A DNA stretch of 64,000 nt. It comes from Lepidurus packardi (Eukaryota; Arthropoda; Branchiopoda; Notostraca; Triopsidae). Both the position numbers and the translations under genes were made by a program. Positions within the stretch are counted from its first letter, which is position 1; every line of letters begins with the position of its first letter. Location: assembly GCA_023053545.1 (NCBI GenBank), contig JAKZAN010000004.1, positions 6,262,001-6,326,000 on the forward strand, in the 5' to 3' direction. Below the pieces are notes generated by a model. That model saw only the letters and a program-made list of their open reading frames with translations. It was not told the DNA's origin and searched no databases. Below, one piece after another: positions 12,001-22,790 of the stretch.

Positions 12001-15000
12001 GGTGGGCAATCGAAACTGAAGGGAAATGTAATTAATATACCTCATGACATAGACGAAACTATAACCGAATTACCTCGCACGTTTCGTGACTTCGAGACAA
12101 TAAAAGTTGCTCTAAAAAGAAAACTAGAATATACTCGCCCTGAATTTGTGGAAACTGTACGTCCAAATCTAGTTCGTTACGCAGCAGAGTTGTTGGTAAG
12201 ACGCCCATTATTTATTGAACATGGTATTTCTTTGGCAGAAAACTGGCAGTTTGTAGCGGAAGAAGAATTGCCGCACATAAGTGCGGAAGAATGCGTAATT
12301 GACGGTAGATCAGTGCAACATGAAGATGATAAGAACACTACGTTATCACAAAACGAATTGTGTGACGGTAGTAGTGACCAAGAGGATTCTGAAGACATTG
12401 CTAGAGTAAACATGGATACTGTATTACTAAATGAAAACTTTCTTCACGGTGAGGGTGACGATGTAATTCATTCCATAGCACCCGGAGAAAACAAAAGACC
12501 ATTCGGTGTGCTTACTGATAAATACTGTGAAGAGCTGGGGTTTCCGCATATTTTCTGCGGATATGCCAGGCCCGTGTATGTTAAGAAAGACTCTAGACTA
12601 GCATCGTTGGATAATATTGATTGCAATATTGCATTACAAGGGCGCCGTTATCGTTGTCGACCGGTCTCCTATAGTTCTCTTTGCAAGGCCGAGTTACAGA
12701 ATGTTGACCGTCGTGTTGCTCAAGACGAGGTTAATATTTTCTTCAAACTCAAGAAGATACAGATTAAAAAGATAGCGGACACTATGCGTTTCGCAACACG
12801 TATTGTCAAAGGAAAGGATAGAAAACCGGGTACCACATTTAATGCTAAAATGTTTAAAAATCCAGAAATTTTGCACTCACTACAATTCGATGGAGGTTTT
12901 AATTTCTTAAGATGCGTCCGTGGATCACCTCCCTATTACCAGCGTATGTGTCATGATTTATTTGCCATGATACGTCAAGTTGGCCCACCGGCTTTTTTTC
13001 TCAGCTTTTCAGCCGCTGAAACTAGATGGTTAGAACTCTTACGCATATTAGGAAGAACAGTTGATGGTCGTTCTTATACGAAGGAAGAGCTTCTCTCGTT
13101 AACTTGGTTGGATAAGTGTCGTTTATTGAAAGACAGTGTTACCTGTGCTAGGTATTTTAACTACCGTGTAGATATACTATTACAATTTTTACGAAACTCT
13201 ACGGAACCAGTCGGTAAACTTAAAGATTATGCAATTCGCGTGGAATTTCAACAGCGCGGGTCTCCTCACATACATATGTTCGTGTGGTGTCATAATCAGC
13301 CGTGCCCCACTGATTTTCAAGACGAATTGTCGTACGAGGAAAGCTTAATCCGTTTTGTTGATTGCTACGTCACGTGCGAATTATCTGGCGCTTCAGCATC
13401 TATAGCAAAAGAAGTACAGAAACACAAGCATTCCTTTACATGTAAAGGAAAAGGTAAAAATAACAAATGTCGCTTTGGATTTCCGAAACCTCCACTGCCA
13501 TATACAATGATTTTAAAGCCATTGGATTCTGCAGAGCCGAAAGTTAAGTTACAGCAATACAGAGTTGCATGGAAAAAAGTAGAAGAAATCATGAAACTAC
13601 CCAGTGAAAACTTAACCACTTTCTCCGAATTTTTAAGCAAATGCGGATTTAATTTAGAAACCTATGTTGGTGCTTTACGATCACGTATTCCAAAGAAAAC
13701 ACTATTTCTGAAGCGTGCCCCCAATGAATGTATGATAAATGCTTTTAATCCATTACTTCTCCTGTTTTGGAATGCGAATATGGATATACAGTACGTTGAC
13801 GATGCTTACGCTGCTGCCTCCTATATTGCGAGCTACATGACCAAGTCTCAGAGAGGAATGAGTGAGACTCTTCGTAACGTAGTGCAAGAGGTACGCGACG
13901 GCAATTTTAGTATCAGAGAAAAATTCAGGATGTTGGGCAATAAATTTCTGAACTCATCAGAAGTAGGTGTACAAGAAGCTGTTTTCTTAATTCTACAATT
14001 ACCGCTGCGAAAGTTTAGCAGATCTGTCATCTTTGTAAATACGTGCGAACCTGAGGAAAGAGTCGTACTCACAAAACCTTTCGCAGTTATAGAGAAGATG
14101 AACGATGATAATGAAAACGTAATTAGTGAAAACTTCTTCGACAGATATTCTAGGAGACCTGAACACCTCAGTGATATTAGCTTGGCAGAATATTTAACTA
14201 AATACACACATGCATATGTAAAAAATTATTCGCCTGTGATCGGTAATGACGGTTATTGTCTAGAACAGGCTGAATTTTCAGATGATATGACAAGTGATAA
14301 TGAATTCGAAGACTATTCAAAAAATTGCGAGAAATCTGACAAAAACTCGCAATACACAGTTAGAACGAAACAACGCATCCTACGCTTTATGAATTATCGT
14401 CGTGAGGGTAACCCCGAGAAATATTACCACACGAAACTGATGTTATATTGGCCATGGCGAGACCACAAAGAACTGAAAGACCAAAAAACCTACGAAGCGA
14501 AGTATTTTCAGAATAACGTGTTCCGTCGTGTACTAAAAGAGCGCGACATCTATGAACCTTACAGTTCTACTGTTGACGATATTTTAGAGAAACCTCTCCA
14601 CGAGTTTTTTGATCGTAACTATTTCAGCCATATAGACTCGGAAGACGAAGAAGTAACGCAAGAGCAAGAAAATGCCCCTAATCAAATGTACGATCCCGAG
14701 TATAACTGTATGCCAATTCCAGATATAGGAAGAGACTTACCGACTTGCAGCGTTGATGATGCGGGACTAGGGAAGGCAGTAAGGGTAATAGAACATTACG
14801 GATTACAAGACGAAGAGTATTACAGTTTAATGCGTAGTCTTAATGTAGAACAACGATTATTTGTTTTAGATCTGTTATTTATGCATAAAACAAAAACTGG
14901 AAGCTATTGCAGATACCTAAGCGGTGGAGCGGGGACTGGAAAAAGTGTGGTTGTTCGAGCTATTAACGCGTGCTTAACACGGTACTATAATAAGGCTCCT

Positions 15001-16998
15001 AACTCGAATCCTGATACAAAGAAAGTTGTAATAGTAGCTTACACAGGCAAAGCAGCATTCAGTGTAGGCGGATCAACAATACACAGCACGTTTCATATTC
15101 CAGCTGGCAAAATGTTTGATGCTAACAATTCTTTTTTGTCCCTAAATTCACAAGTTCGCTCCCAATTAGCCATATTATTCCGTGACGTACAGCTTTTTAT
15201 AATAGACGAAGTTTCCATGGTTGGAATAAATATGCTTTATTATATTGATTTCCGTTTGAAAGAAATATTTGGCTGTTCCCGAATATTTGGAGGCAAATCA
15301 ATATTATGTGTCGGTGATCTCTTTCAGCTACCACCTACAAAGGCCCAGCCTATTTTCAAATATTCAAATACAGGGGCACGTTGCTTAGCCCAACATCTGT
15401 GGATAGACAACTTTAAAATTTATGAACTACAACAAATTATGCGACAAAAAGAAGACTTAAAGTTCGCCGAGCTACTGAACCGTCTACGTGAAGGAAAACA
15501 TACAAAGGAAGATACTTCCTTATTGCGTAGCCGAATTTCTCCGAAGCCCCCTCCACATATACAACGGATTAGTTACCGAAATAACGACGTTGACTGCTAC
15601 AACCAAAAAGAATGGGAAAATGCGCAAAATGATAAAATTTTAATAGTTAGTAATGATATGCCCATAAAAGGCTGTAAGGGTATCGATACAAATTCTTTAT
15701 TAAAGAAGTTACCTAATAAAACTACTAGTAGTAACAGTATTCGTTATTTATTCATAGCAATTGATTTGCCTTTTGAGTATAATATTAACTCTGACGTTAG
15801 TGATGGTATGGCGAATGGATCCGAATGTACAATTAGAAGATTACCACAAAATTTACCACCTCTAGGTAAAGACAATGTTGACGCGAATTTTAAGCACACG
15901 TGTCCTATATTACATTGTTCGAAACAGGCTCCCATTTGGGTAGAATTTAAAGACAGTTCTGTGGGTAAGCATTGCCGTGACAAATATCTACAATTATACC
16001 AACAAGACTGCACAGTTTCAAAACAATGGACACCTGTATTCCCTGTAACTTGTAGATACACGTTCCTTAGAACAGAATTCGAGCGACTCCAGTACCCGTT
16101 AAGACCTAATAGCTCAAAAACAATTCATCGTGCTCAAGGACAAACGATGGAGCAGGTGGTTGTTAACTTGGCTCACGCAACATGCAACATGCATTACGTA
16201 GCGATCAGCAGAGCCAAACGACTTGATGGCCTTTACATTGAAGATCTTAATGAATCCGGTATTAAAGTGTCTTCCGACATAAAAAATGAAGTGGATCGTC
16301 TCCGAAGCAATCCTCAAAAACTCACACTGGAGGACGTAAGATCTGTTGTTCTATCTGAAACAAAAATCGTGGCGTTCCTAAACGTCGTCTCATTACGAAA
16401 ACACATTCCCGACATTCTATGTGATCCTTTCATCGCAATGACCGCTATATTTGCCATGTGTGAAACTCGTTTATGCACAACTGATAGAGACAACGACTAT
16501 AACTTACCAGACTTCCAGTTACACCGTATGGATTTCGCTACAACTCACCAGGGTAATTCACCTTATGGAATCGTTATTTATTCCAAACTTACTGGAATTT
16601 TTACTCGTCTGTGTTCCAACAAATACCTTGAAGTAGCTACCTATCATGTTAAGGAATTACGATTAGCAGTATACGTATTATATAGACATCATGGGCACAA
16701 TATAGAAAAGTTGTACGACGCACTGGAGCAACTCGTACGAGACGTTGACAGCTCCTTTGAAAGAATTATACTTATGGGCGATTTTAATGTCAATATGCAT
16801 ACTCACACTACATACGCTGCCAAAATTGCCGACATACTCAAACCCCTGACTCTAAGACAGCATATTACTTCCTATACAACCGACTATTCATCAACGTTGG
16901 ATCATATTTACTCTAACTTACACAATCCTAAAACTGGTGTGTATGAAACATACTATTCAGATCACAAAATTATTCACATTCAATTACCTGATACTTAA
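9031..16998 (+). CDS. Helentron Rep-helicase-endonuclease with N-terminal deubiquitinase-like and zinc-finger modules
   Basis: A single 2655-codon open frame with an ATG start just after the leader. Modules in order: a herpesvirus-tegument-type (C76) cysteine protease-like domain at about 1-190, with Q11, C24 and D146-S-H148 in YFVFDSHARD; five C2H2-type fingers at 363-583; a second domain of the same fold pattern, about 590-790, with S599 and C720-S-H722 at the catalytic positions; DUF6570 at about 880-1010; Helitron Rep with H1413-I-H1415 and Y1598xxxY1602xxK1605; PIF1-like helicase with Walker A GGAGTGKS 1965-1972, D2059-E2060, and C-terminal RAQGQT and YVAISRAK motifs; EEP endonuclease with LNVVSLRKH, CETRL, GDFN 2583-2586 and SDH 2643-2645. 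Rep nicks and joins DNA and the helicase unwinds it. The endonuclease probably cuts target or element DNA. The role of the protease-like domains is unknown. No stop interrupts the frame. Confidence 0.95.
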   Translation: MRLVCKARYSQDSVGTSESRGVQCTPMAFVSIAWSYFVFPANWIEHDMHQIMSIGDEIYRTYKHAHAFFSFSELPRFVGCGDLGVLKTFVHGEDAFGFIWPCTTRYWHWSLEDAVKLAEHCVGVLFISCSFCTSIMERSGRYFVFDSHARDEFGQRCTSGTAVLLEFTFDELLEYLRRMYGFSGNPQYDIVPICCHEIRGARPDDTLTTVDKCSRVACNHVRVSSGNWTDLNAININPQLVDVSTSKFDTKNNLNILRKRKYEVDESLTIKHAKKNNSEVSLKYVEVMEDCSKDRNGVSPCINLAKDLTETLPQPFALIVDDSKGDSNISAFDHSFSGEKGHVEFGRHKPVIEKKGEHDQFVCETCQRTFLSRRGLSRHLALCKAGNSSKRTDCVSCHQHFSSVYNFNRHLQRRNCNKGIVDSKMPVISNVQEFTCEHCSQALFSSFNLRRHLCVCPVLFSSPSVQEVIKSSNNRTTKNNTKGEQTRQEGYLEFSVGQSKLPRTTNLMVNNIESTCNSSSGSQTKNLLCQGCGVVFVRERVFRKHVRNCRFLSFGVTHLKCNDCNVQFESGDNFTRHLVLCKGVDYAENFYSPRKCDQSVPLSIVFLLLRYATARGLHNNELADIDMIGNIRKVGIIVYNLFANNNVRISVDNFPSKFCIPNIGLSYTYFSKVLCTTVSPSQFSTYFSLSLREGTYFVIQYRSYCIAVCRTEDNVLSIFCSHNSTRSCGSYCTSYDRCAVIRNSTVAEFPSIIHECFIGWNDSNEFTIYSLVLAVTPCRIENCCFLALDCIVDAKRGCLSCFSNEIICSCSHEGHPEVFCHRNQRTIDRTRKDLDYHNTLKCFDTVSIDSRATETCTTTETKTESVDKVMRKLKNLLAEGADFVCGCCCQLFFRRTLCTVEMLRKNVEPLTGKEGHRARNLFEKCFTSVYKQYVCRTCYKYIKKGEVPPVSVLNQVSFPERPDELTVLNDMERRLVSPRLMFLKLQPQRQGGQSKLKGNVINIPHDIDETITELPRTFRDFETIKVALKRKLEYTRPEFVETVRPNLVRYAAELLVRRPLFIEHGISLAENWQFVAEEELPHISAEECVIDGRSVQHEDDKNTTLSQNELCDGSSDQEDSEDIARVNMDTVLLNENFLHGEGDDVIHSIAPGENKRPFGVLTDKYCEELGFPHIFCGYARPVYVKKDSRLASLDNIDCNIALQGRRYRCRPVSYSSLCKAELQNVDRRVAQDEVNIFFKLKKIQIKKIADTMRFATRIVKGKDRKPGTTFNAKMFKNPEILHSLQFDGGFNFLRCVRGSPPYYQRMCHDLFAMIRQVGPPAFFLSFSAAETRWLELLRILGRTVDGRSYTKEELLSLTWLDKCRLLKDSVTCARYFNYRVDILLQFLRNSTEPVGKLKDYAIRVEFQQRGSPHIHMFVWCHNQPCPTDFQDELSYEESLIRFVDCYVTCELSGASASIAKEVQKHKHSFTCKGKGKNNKCRFGFPKPPLPYTMILKPLDSAEPKVKLQQYRVAWKKVEEIMKLPSENLTTFSEFLSKCGFNLETYVGALRSRIPKKTLFLKRAPNECMINAFNPLLLLFWNANMDIQYVDDAYAAASYIASYMTKSQRGMSETLRNVVQEVRDGNFSIREKFRMLGNKFLNSSEVGVQEAVFLILQLPLRKFSRSVIFVNTCEPEERVVLTKPFAVIEKMNDDNENVISENFFDRYSRRPEHLSDISLAEYLTKYTHAYVKNYSPVIGNDGYCLEQAEFSDDMTSDNEFEDYSKNCEKSDKNSQYTVRTKQRILRFMNYRREGNPEKYYHTKLMLYWPWRDHKELKDQKTYEAKYFQNNVFRRVLKERDIYEPYSSTVDDILEKPLHEFFDRNYFSHIDSEDEEVTQEQENAPNQMYDPEYNCMPIPDIGRDLPTCSVDDAGLGKAVRVIEHYGLQDEEYYSLMRSLNVEQRLFVLDLLFMHKTKTGSYCRYLSGGAGTGKSVVVRAINACLTRYYNKAPNSNPDTKKVVIVAYTGKAAFSVGGSTIHSTFHIPAGKMFDANNSFLSLNSQVRSQLAILFRDVQLFIIDEVSMVGINMLYYIDFRLKEIFGCSRIFGGKSILCVGDLFQLPPTKAQPIFKYSNTGARCLAQHLWIDNFKIYELQQIMRQKEDLKFAELLNRLREGKHTKEDTSLLRSRISPKPPPHIQRISYRNNDVDCYNQKEWENAQNDKILIVSNDMPIKGCKGIDTNSLLKKLPNKTTSSNSIRYLFIAIDLPFEYNINSDVSDGMANGSECTIRRLPQNLPPLGKDNVDANFKHTCPILHCSKQAPIWVEFKDSSVGKHCRDKYLQLYQQDCTVSKQWTPVFPVTCRYTFLRTEFERLQYPLRPNSSKTIHRAQGQTMEQVVVNLAHATCNMHYVAISRAKRLDGLYIEDLNESGIKVSSDIKNEVDRLRSNPQKLTLEDVRSVVLSETKIVAFLNVVSLRKHIPDILCDPFIAMTAIFAMCETRLCTTDRDNDYNLPDFQLHRMDFATTHQGNSPYGIVIYSKLTGIFTRLCSNKYLEVATYHVKELRLAVYVLYRHHGHNIEKLYDALEQLVRDVDSSFERIILMGDFNVNMHTHTTYAAKIADILKPLTLRQHITSYTTDYSSTLDHIYSNLHNPKTGVYETYYSDHKIIHIQLPDT

Positions 16999-19800
16999 CC
17001 TCAAACTGCCAAGGACTTACACATGCATTATCAATCATATAAGAAGATGAAACATGGACGTACAAATTTAATTTATAAAATAATAAGTTTAAATATAAAT
17101 ATATTTTATGTAAACGAATGTTATGCAAGCACACGAAAACGTTTTAGAACAAAATAAACGATCAGCTGTATTTCATTCCCACAAATAAACAGTTGCTTAA
17201 TCACTCCTCTATATAACTCGGCGCTATAACTATACTGCCGCTTAACTTCTTTCTCCAGCACATTGACAACTCAACTCAGCTCCAACTCAACCGACTATCG
17301 CTTTCCACCTTCTCTTATTAACTCTTTCTGACTGACCCTCTCTTTTTCCAACTAACCACCACCAGAAAACAGTACAAAAAGGACCAATCCCCCCCCCCCC
17401 CAACTCGAAACTCCTCCATCGCCGTCCCCACACAAAAATATGTGACGTATCTGTACGTACACATAACACGAAATAAGAACACACGACAAGAGAACATCTC
17501 TCAAAATATCTAAATTCATAATAATATTTCTATCCAGTACAGTATTACACTTATTGACATTTAATCTGTCAAGTGAAATGCTTTTCATCGTAGTTTGCCC
17601 AAATACCATTCAATAAATGCTCCCTGTATATACCATACATAACACTTCCTGACATAGTATACAATACAAATTCGAAACACAGGAATCAATAATCCCGCAA
17701 TTACATTCAGTACATTTCGCGCCTTCCCAACAATTATAGGCTACTTATACGCTCGTACCCATTTTCCAACAATGGCATTTCGCTAAAAATTTCAAGACTT
17801 TTTAACCGGACCCTACTGCAGTTGGAAAACTGCAATAAATACAAGTAAGTATATATGACTTCTTATTCTTTCTAATTCTATTTTCTGAAGAAATTTACAA
17901 ATTGACTCATTTTCAGGAGACTATTCCTTTTCATTATCTTTCTTTCACAACAGAATGCAACAGTGCAGAGAGAACACAAACAATTTAGGACAACTGGAAT
18001 ATTTCTAGTTTATCAACATTCACCACTCCAAGTCCGCTTCTTTCTCATACGCGATGCTTATATTTCTGTCAAATATGAAAACCGTAGATAACTTGCTGAA
18101 CTGAGAAAAAAAATCACTTTCCTTCGTAATGTAAAAAGTGTGAAGAAAAGCTCCCAGCCCAGCATTGATAAACTACGGGAGAAGACTATCGACAAAAACT
18201 ATGGTAAAATCATTAAGAACTTTTCTATTGAAAAATTTTTACGAGCTCCCTGAAAATCTTAATTCTAATTAGAATCAACGTTTACTTTCTCTCTAGGACT
18301 AATTACGCACTTTCCCATTACGCAAGTTCTACAAGCATGCATCGCTAACACAAACCGTAACAACACCCAAACGTGCTATTTTATATCAACTTAACAAGAT
18401 CAACAAACGTCCAACATTATCAACATCCTCACTTGGAGCAGCTACAACTGAGACCGTCATTCTCTCTTACAAAAGAATGACTACTATATCCTGTCAATTA
18501 TCACCGATAAGTAATTTCTCTCCATAAATCCTGTTCGAACTAAAATGCATGCTAACTTTGACTCCCTTAGCGCTACATCGTAAAATCTTAACATAACTTC
18601 TTTCCAATCAAATCGCTTTCCTAAGTTTTTGTTAAGAGTATCATGCCACACTCTCCGTTAACGAACTCCAATTTTTGCATGCTCTCTCCGGCTTTTTATC
18701 CTATCAAAATCCTATCTTCTCCAAGAAAACAATTATTTAAACATAATCTTATCCATAGAAAAAAAAGGCGCAACATCTACCTACACTTTCTGTGTCGTAA
18801 AGTACTCACGCAATTCCACAAAGAAGATACAAACCATCTACTACCGCTCATCCTCTACGGAAAGCGAACGTATCTGCGAACGTATATGTATAACGGATAT
18901 CCAAACTTCCACGTTGTCGTTTCAATGCGATCGAGCGACACCTGCTCTTTTACATTTGAATCCACGCTTTTCTTGGTTGTTTTTTCTGTTATTTCCGCCA
19001 TTTTTATATAACCACACTAGGGGACCTTGATTATAGCATAGGATATTCGTTAAGAGATGCCATATTTTTTTTTTCTGTTCCAGTTGATTGGGAGTTTTGA
19101 ACGGCAGCTTCTCGTTTCCTTTTACTTCTTTTTTTTACTTTTTACGTCTTTTCTCGTCATTGGATTGTGTTATTTTCACGCAGGGTTTTTTACAGGTGGG
19201 AAAGTTTCTATATTCGTTTTATTGGGGAAAAAAATCCTATACCATCATCCGCAGAAAGTGCAAATGGATCCAAGTAAAACCAAGCATATATCTTACTCAC
19301 TTACAAAGCAAGATTATGTTTTTTCGGTGAAAATGGAAAACTCCAAGCATCGATTAAGGAAAATTGTATCCAAAATTTTTGCAAACAAAGCAACGATCGT
19401 CGACATTTAACCCAAGTGCCATTTCTTAACTACGTCATCCCCCAACATGACGCCCTTAAAAAACAAAACGAAAGAAACAACTCTAAAAGAACACTTTTAG
19501 GCCGCTAATAGTGGAAAGTGCAAGACATGGTACGCAAAAGAACGTGACCATCCTACCAAACTAATGAAATTTCAGAGCGTGCTTTGACACTCGAACTAAG
19601 GATGAAAATTTTACATGACTCTCATTAACTGGTTGTACCCTTTGGAACTTTTTTCTTTGCAAATTCACCCTTTTCGTTAACAAAGGGGGGAGAGAACGAC
19701 CTGATTATTGACTGAATCTTTTTCCCTAATGACTGACCTGAACTTTTGACCGGACCTGACTTTAGGATGAATCTATTCTTCCAGACCTCAACTCTACGAT
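16999..19800. other. Helentron A spacer between Rep gene and RPA gene
   Basis: About 2.8 kb with no recognised protein. AATAAA-type signals near 17152 and 17184 could end the Rep transcript. Open frames at 18643-19011 and 19057-19410 are rich in Phe, Leu and Ser encoded by AT-rich sequence and show no motif. I do not call them genes. Confidence 0.55.
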
Positions 19801-19810
19801 CCAATCCGAG

Positions 19811-19994
19811 TATAAAAGACCTGACAAGGAACAACCAAGAACAGTCCAGTCACAATTCGCATACAGTACCTTCGAAACAGCACCCTACTACTATAAGGCA
19901 CACTGAAAAAAGTAAGTAACCATTCACTCTAAAAAAAGTACTTTAAAAAAAAACATTTACTTTTCTTAAAAAATAATGTATCGAACTTTTATAG
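19811..19994 (+). promoter_or_regulatory. TATA box and leader intron of the RPA-like gene
   Basis: TATAAAAG at 19811-19818 is placed for initiation near 19840-19850. A leader intron fits from GTAAGT at about 19912 to TTTTATAG at 19994, ten bases before the ATG. The RPA-like gene is thus probably its own RNA polymerase II unit and not part of a Rep read-through transcript. This is inference from signals only. Confidence 0.6.
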
Positions 19995-20004
19995 AGATCA
20001 ATCC

Positions 20005-21048
20005 ATGGCTTCCAACGCAAACACGGGGTTTATCCATGACATTTCTGTGCTCCGTGACAATCAGAGTCCTTCAAAATTTGGCACCAAGTCCCAGAACTTC
20101 AGATTTTTTCTGCAAACGTCCCCAACGCAATACGAGGAATGCATTTCCTTTGTCCCAGGCTCATATAACCGAATGAAGCGTTTTTTCGCCGAAAAAATAC
20201 CCATCACCATCCGCCCATCACTGACCAGCCAAAGCGAACACCAGACACCTAAAAAGAAGACAAAATACGACGTCATCAAAATTAATCAGGCATCGCAAGT
20301 GACCGAAGCAATCCCGCGTCCACCCTTTCAGTACGCTTCTCGCCCACAACAGCGAGCAACGCTTCAAACCTGCACGCAATATCCCAACGAACGTTACCTG
20401 ATCACCGTCCAGATTCAGCAAATCACGGAGGACCACAAGACCGCAACCGGCCAAATGTACAGAGAGGTCATCATTGCTGACGAAACTTCAGAAGCCAAAT
20501 TAATCTGCTGGAAAAATCAAAACATAGACTTAGTCCTGAACCAAGTGTATGACATTACGGATGTTGTCTACAATCAGGATTATAACAACATAAGTCTAAC
20601 GCAGCAGTCTCGCATCCAAGAATCGGCGACAAATCTTTCTGTACCCACACCACCAGCAACAATGGAACCACCCAGACAACTAACCTTCAGCGGAGTCGCT
20701 CACTGCAACGTGCAGATTAACCGAACTTGCCTGGCCTGTAAGAAAAAAACAGAATGGGAGGACAACAACGAAATTCTATTCCACTGCGGAAGTTGCAAAC
20801 GGATGCAGCTCAACGCCACCACACCCCCGAACATTGAAGCCACGCTTGGGTTTCAACACGAATGCGACATCCTGGAGGCTTCAATAAACAGCGAACTCCT
20901 GCAAAATATCTTCAGCAAAGCCGAAAACCAGGAGTTGACGCCACACAACACGACCGACTTGGTTATTAAGATTCTTACAGCAACGGACATCATATACACT
21001 GTGGATGAACAAAAAAAAGAAGTAGTTAACATTACCCAAAACCCTTAA
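20005..21048 (+). CDS. RPA-like single-stranded DNA-binding protein of Helentron A
   Basis: 347 codons. The middle has an OB-fold pattern like the DNA-binding domains of replication protein A 70: RYLITVQIQQI, YREVIIADETSEAKLICW and NQVYDITDVVYNQDYNNIS, at about residues 132-200. The C-terminal third resembles RPA70 domain C, with a zinc ribbon C242xxC245...C261xxC264. Helitron-class elements of several lineages carry such genes, presumably to coat displaced single strands during rolling-circle replication. It follows the Rep gene on the same strand with its own TATA box. The C-terminal half matches the fragment at 22343-22790 in element B, which confirms that it is an element gene and not a host insertion. 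Confidence 0.85.
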   Translation: MASNANTGFIHDISVLRDNQSPSKFGTKSQNFRFFLQTSPTQYEECISFVPGSYNRMKRFFAEKIPITIRPSLTSQSEHQTPKKKTKYDVIKINQASQVTEAIPRPPFQYASRPQQRATLQTCTQYPNERYLITVQIQQITEDHKTATGQMYREVIIADETSEAKLICWKNQNIDLVLNQVYDITDVVYNQDYNNISLTQQSRIQESATNLSVPTPPATMEPPRQLTFSGVAHCNVQINRTCLACKKKTEWEDNNEILFHCGSCKRMQLNATTPPNIEATLGFQHECDILEASINSELLQNIFSKAENQELTPHNTTDLVIKILTATDIIYTVDEQKKEVVNITQNP

Positions 21049-21688
21049 AGAACCCATACTAATCCCCTCCACTATTTTGTGACATTTCTGTAATCATGTA
21101 CCTGTATCCAAGACGATTTCAATATAAATGTTCCAATTAAACTGTCGTTTATTAATTATAACACTGCAATTCTTACAGGTAAAACCGCAACAGCTCCACA
21201 AGCCGCAAAACAAAGACTATATACCAAACGTGTCTACAATAAAAAAAAGGTTATTAATATACCAATTCTTATCTTACAACAAGACGCGTTCCAAAACGAA
21301 ATGCCAAAAAAATTGTCACACAAAAAAACTAAGCAATTAAAAAACTAAAGCAATAAAAACGAATACTCAAAATAATGCAATGAAACTACATTAAACAGAC
21401 AAGTGGCAAAAACGACAACAGATACACCACCTAAGGCCAACGACGTCGTACTCAAATTTGCAAATAAATACACAAATATCGCTTAACTCTCAGCTCTCTA
21501 AACACAACACTCCTTAGTAAAGCATAACGAAACTCATTACACACTAACATTCATACCCACAAAAACAAATTACCAAAACTACGCAGAAACAAATAAAACT
21601 TACCAAACAAAACAACACAGAATAATTACCAAACAGCTAATTATACACTTTTACAACAGATCAAAACCAGTGTCGATTTTCTTAACAT

Positions 21689-21842
21689 ACAAGACGACAG
21701 GTTGGACTGCCGAATAAGCTGTGACAACGGAATGTTAGTAGTGGTGAACGTGGGTAGGTGGCTGTTCTGGGTTCGTCTGTTGGTGGTCTGTTGTGGTCGA
21801 TTTTGAAATGTGTAGAGGTTTTTAGCTGTGCCAGTCTATGAT
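21689..21842 (+). repeat. Left inverted end of Helentron B
   Basis: Starts ACAAGACGACAGG and runs through CGAATAAGCTGTG to TTAGCTGTGCCAGTCTATGA at 21823-21842. The outer 35 bases mirror the right end of B. The inner 20 bases equal the first 20 of element A's 5' end rather than B's own 5' end, so the end looks mosaic. More TTAGCTGTG copies stand at about 22171 and 22194. Confidence 0.75.
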
Positions 21843-22342
21843 TTTTATTTACTGTTGATTTTTAAAGAAACGGCTTTGTTTGATGTCATGTCATTATTAT
21901 GGCATTAATTATGGTATTCTGTAAGTCCTAAAACTATTTGATATAGAGCAGAAAACGGACTTGACTGATAGGAGAAAAGATGGTCAGTAAAAATATGAAA
22001 TGTTATCAAGTTATATGTATCAAAGCATTTATCAATAGATATTAACAATTAAGTTGTATCAAAATTTATCAGAAATGCGAATTAAAATGCGAACCAAATG
22101 CGAAACGATAACGAACTGAAATTGCATGTTTTTTTTTTTTTTTTATTGGCATGTTTTAATGGTTTGCTTTTTAGCTGTGATTTTTATTAATGTTATTAGC
22201 TGTGATTATAATATCAGAAGACATTTGCGTTATTGGTAGATATATATTTTGTAAGTTTTTCGCTAATACAGTGAATTCACTATTACATGCAATGCAAATA
22301 CAAATCTAGGTTATTTAGAATAAAAATGTTGACAAAACAATA

Positions 22343-22790
22343 TTATTTTTTCTTGGTGACGTTGACGATTTCTTTTTTTTCTAGGTCTACCGTGAAGTCG
22401 AAGTCTTTTGTCGTTAGTAATTTCACGATGACAGCATTCGCAGTGTCTGGAGTCAGTTGTAGAGTTTCTTCTTGTTTGCAGAAGTCTTTTAGTATGGTTT
22501 CTGTCATCGATGCTTCGATAATGTTATTATCGTTGAAGAAACCGACTGTGCCTTGGAAAGTTAGTGGAGTCGTTTGTCTAAGTTGAATTTTTTTGCAGTT
22601 TGTGCACGTAATGGTAGGGTCATCGTTATCTGGAATGGTCGGTTGTCGTTCTGTTTTTTTTTTGCAGGCTAGGCAGGTTTGGAAAATACCAATGTTGCAG
22701 TGGGCTATGGCTTCCAGTATGATGGGCTCCGTTGTGTCGTCTAAAATGGGTTGCTGGATGTATAGGAGTATAAGCGGCTGACTGTAGAAC
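22343..22790 (-). pseudogene. RPA-like protein fragment of Helentron B
   Basis: Read on the minus strand, this frame gives IAHCNIGIFQTCLACKKK, then CTNCKK, GFFNDNNIIEASMTE, LTPDTANAVIVKLL and FTVDLEKKEIVNVTKKK followed by TAA at 22343-22345. It aligns end to end with the last 140 or so residues of the intact RPA-like gene at 20005-21048, including the four zinc-ribbon cysteines. The N-terminal two thirds are absent. Its frame is shifted relative to the helicase frame that runs into it. Confidence 0.85.

Larger units (their letters stand above)
8078..21688 (+). mobile_element. Helentron A (autonomous rolling-circle transposon)
   Basis: Helentrons are Helitron relatives that replicate by a rolling-circle mechanism with an HUH Rep-helicase. 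They differ from canonical Helitrons in carrying an EEP endonuclease and lacking the CTRR 3' end. This copy has a 5' end made of two hairpin-bearing 59-base units, a duplicated leader, one uninterrupted 2655-codon gene and a downstream RPA-like gene on the same strand. All catalytic motifs are present, so it looks recent and possibly competent. The 5' limit rests on similarity to the 5' end of element B. The 3' limit is uncertain: I see AACAGCTAATTA near 21634, and inverted-repeat sequence that I assign to element B begins at 21689. Confidence 0.85.

Noticed and set aside
18643-19410. Two open frames of about 120 codons in the Helentron A spacer
   Set aside because: Composition is Phe/Leu/Ser-rich as expected from AT-rich noncoding DNA, with no motif and no equivalent in element B.
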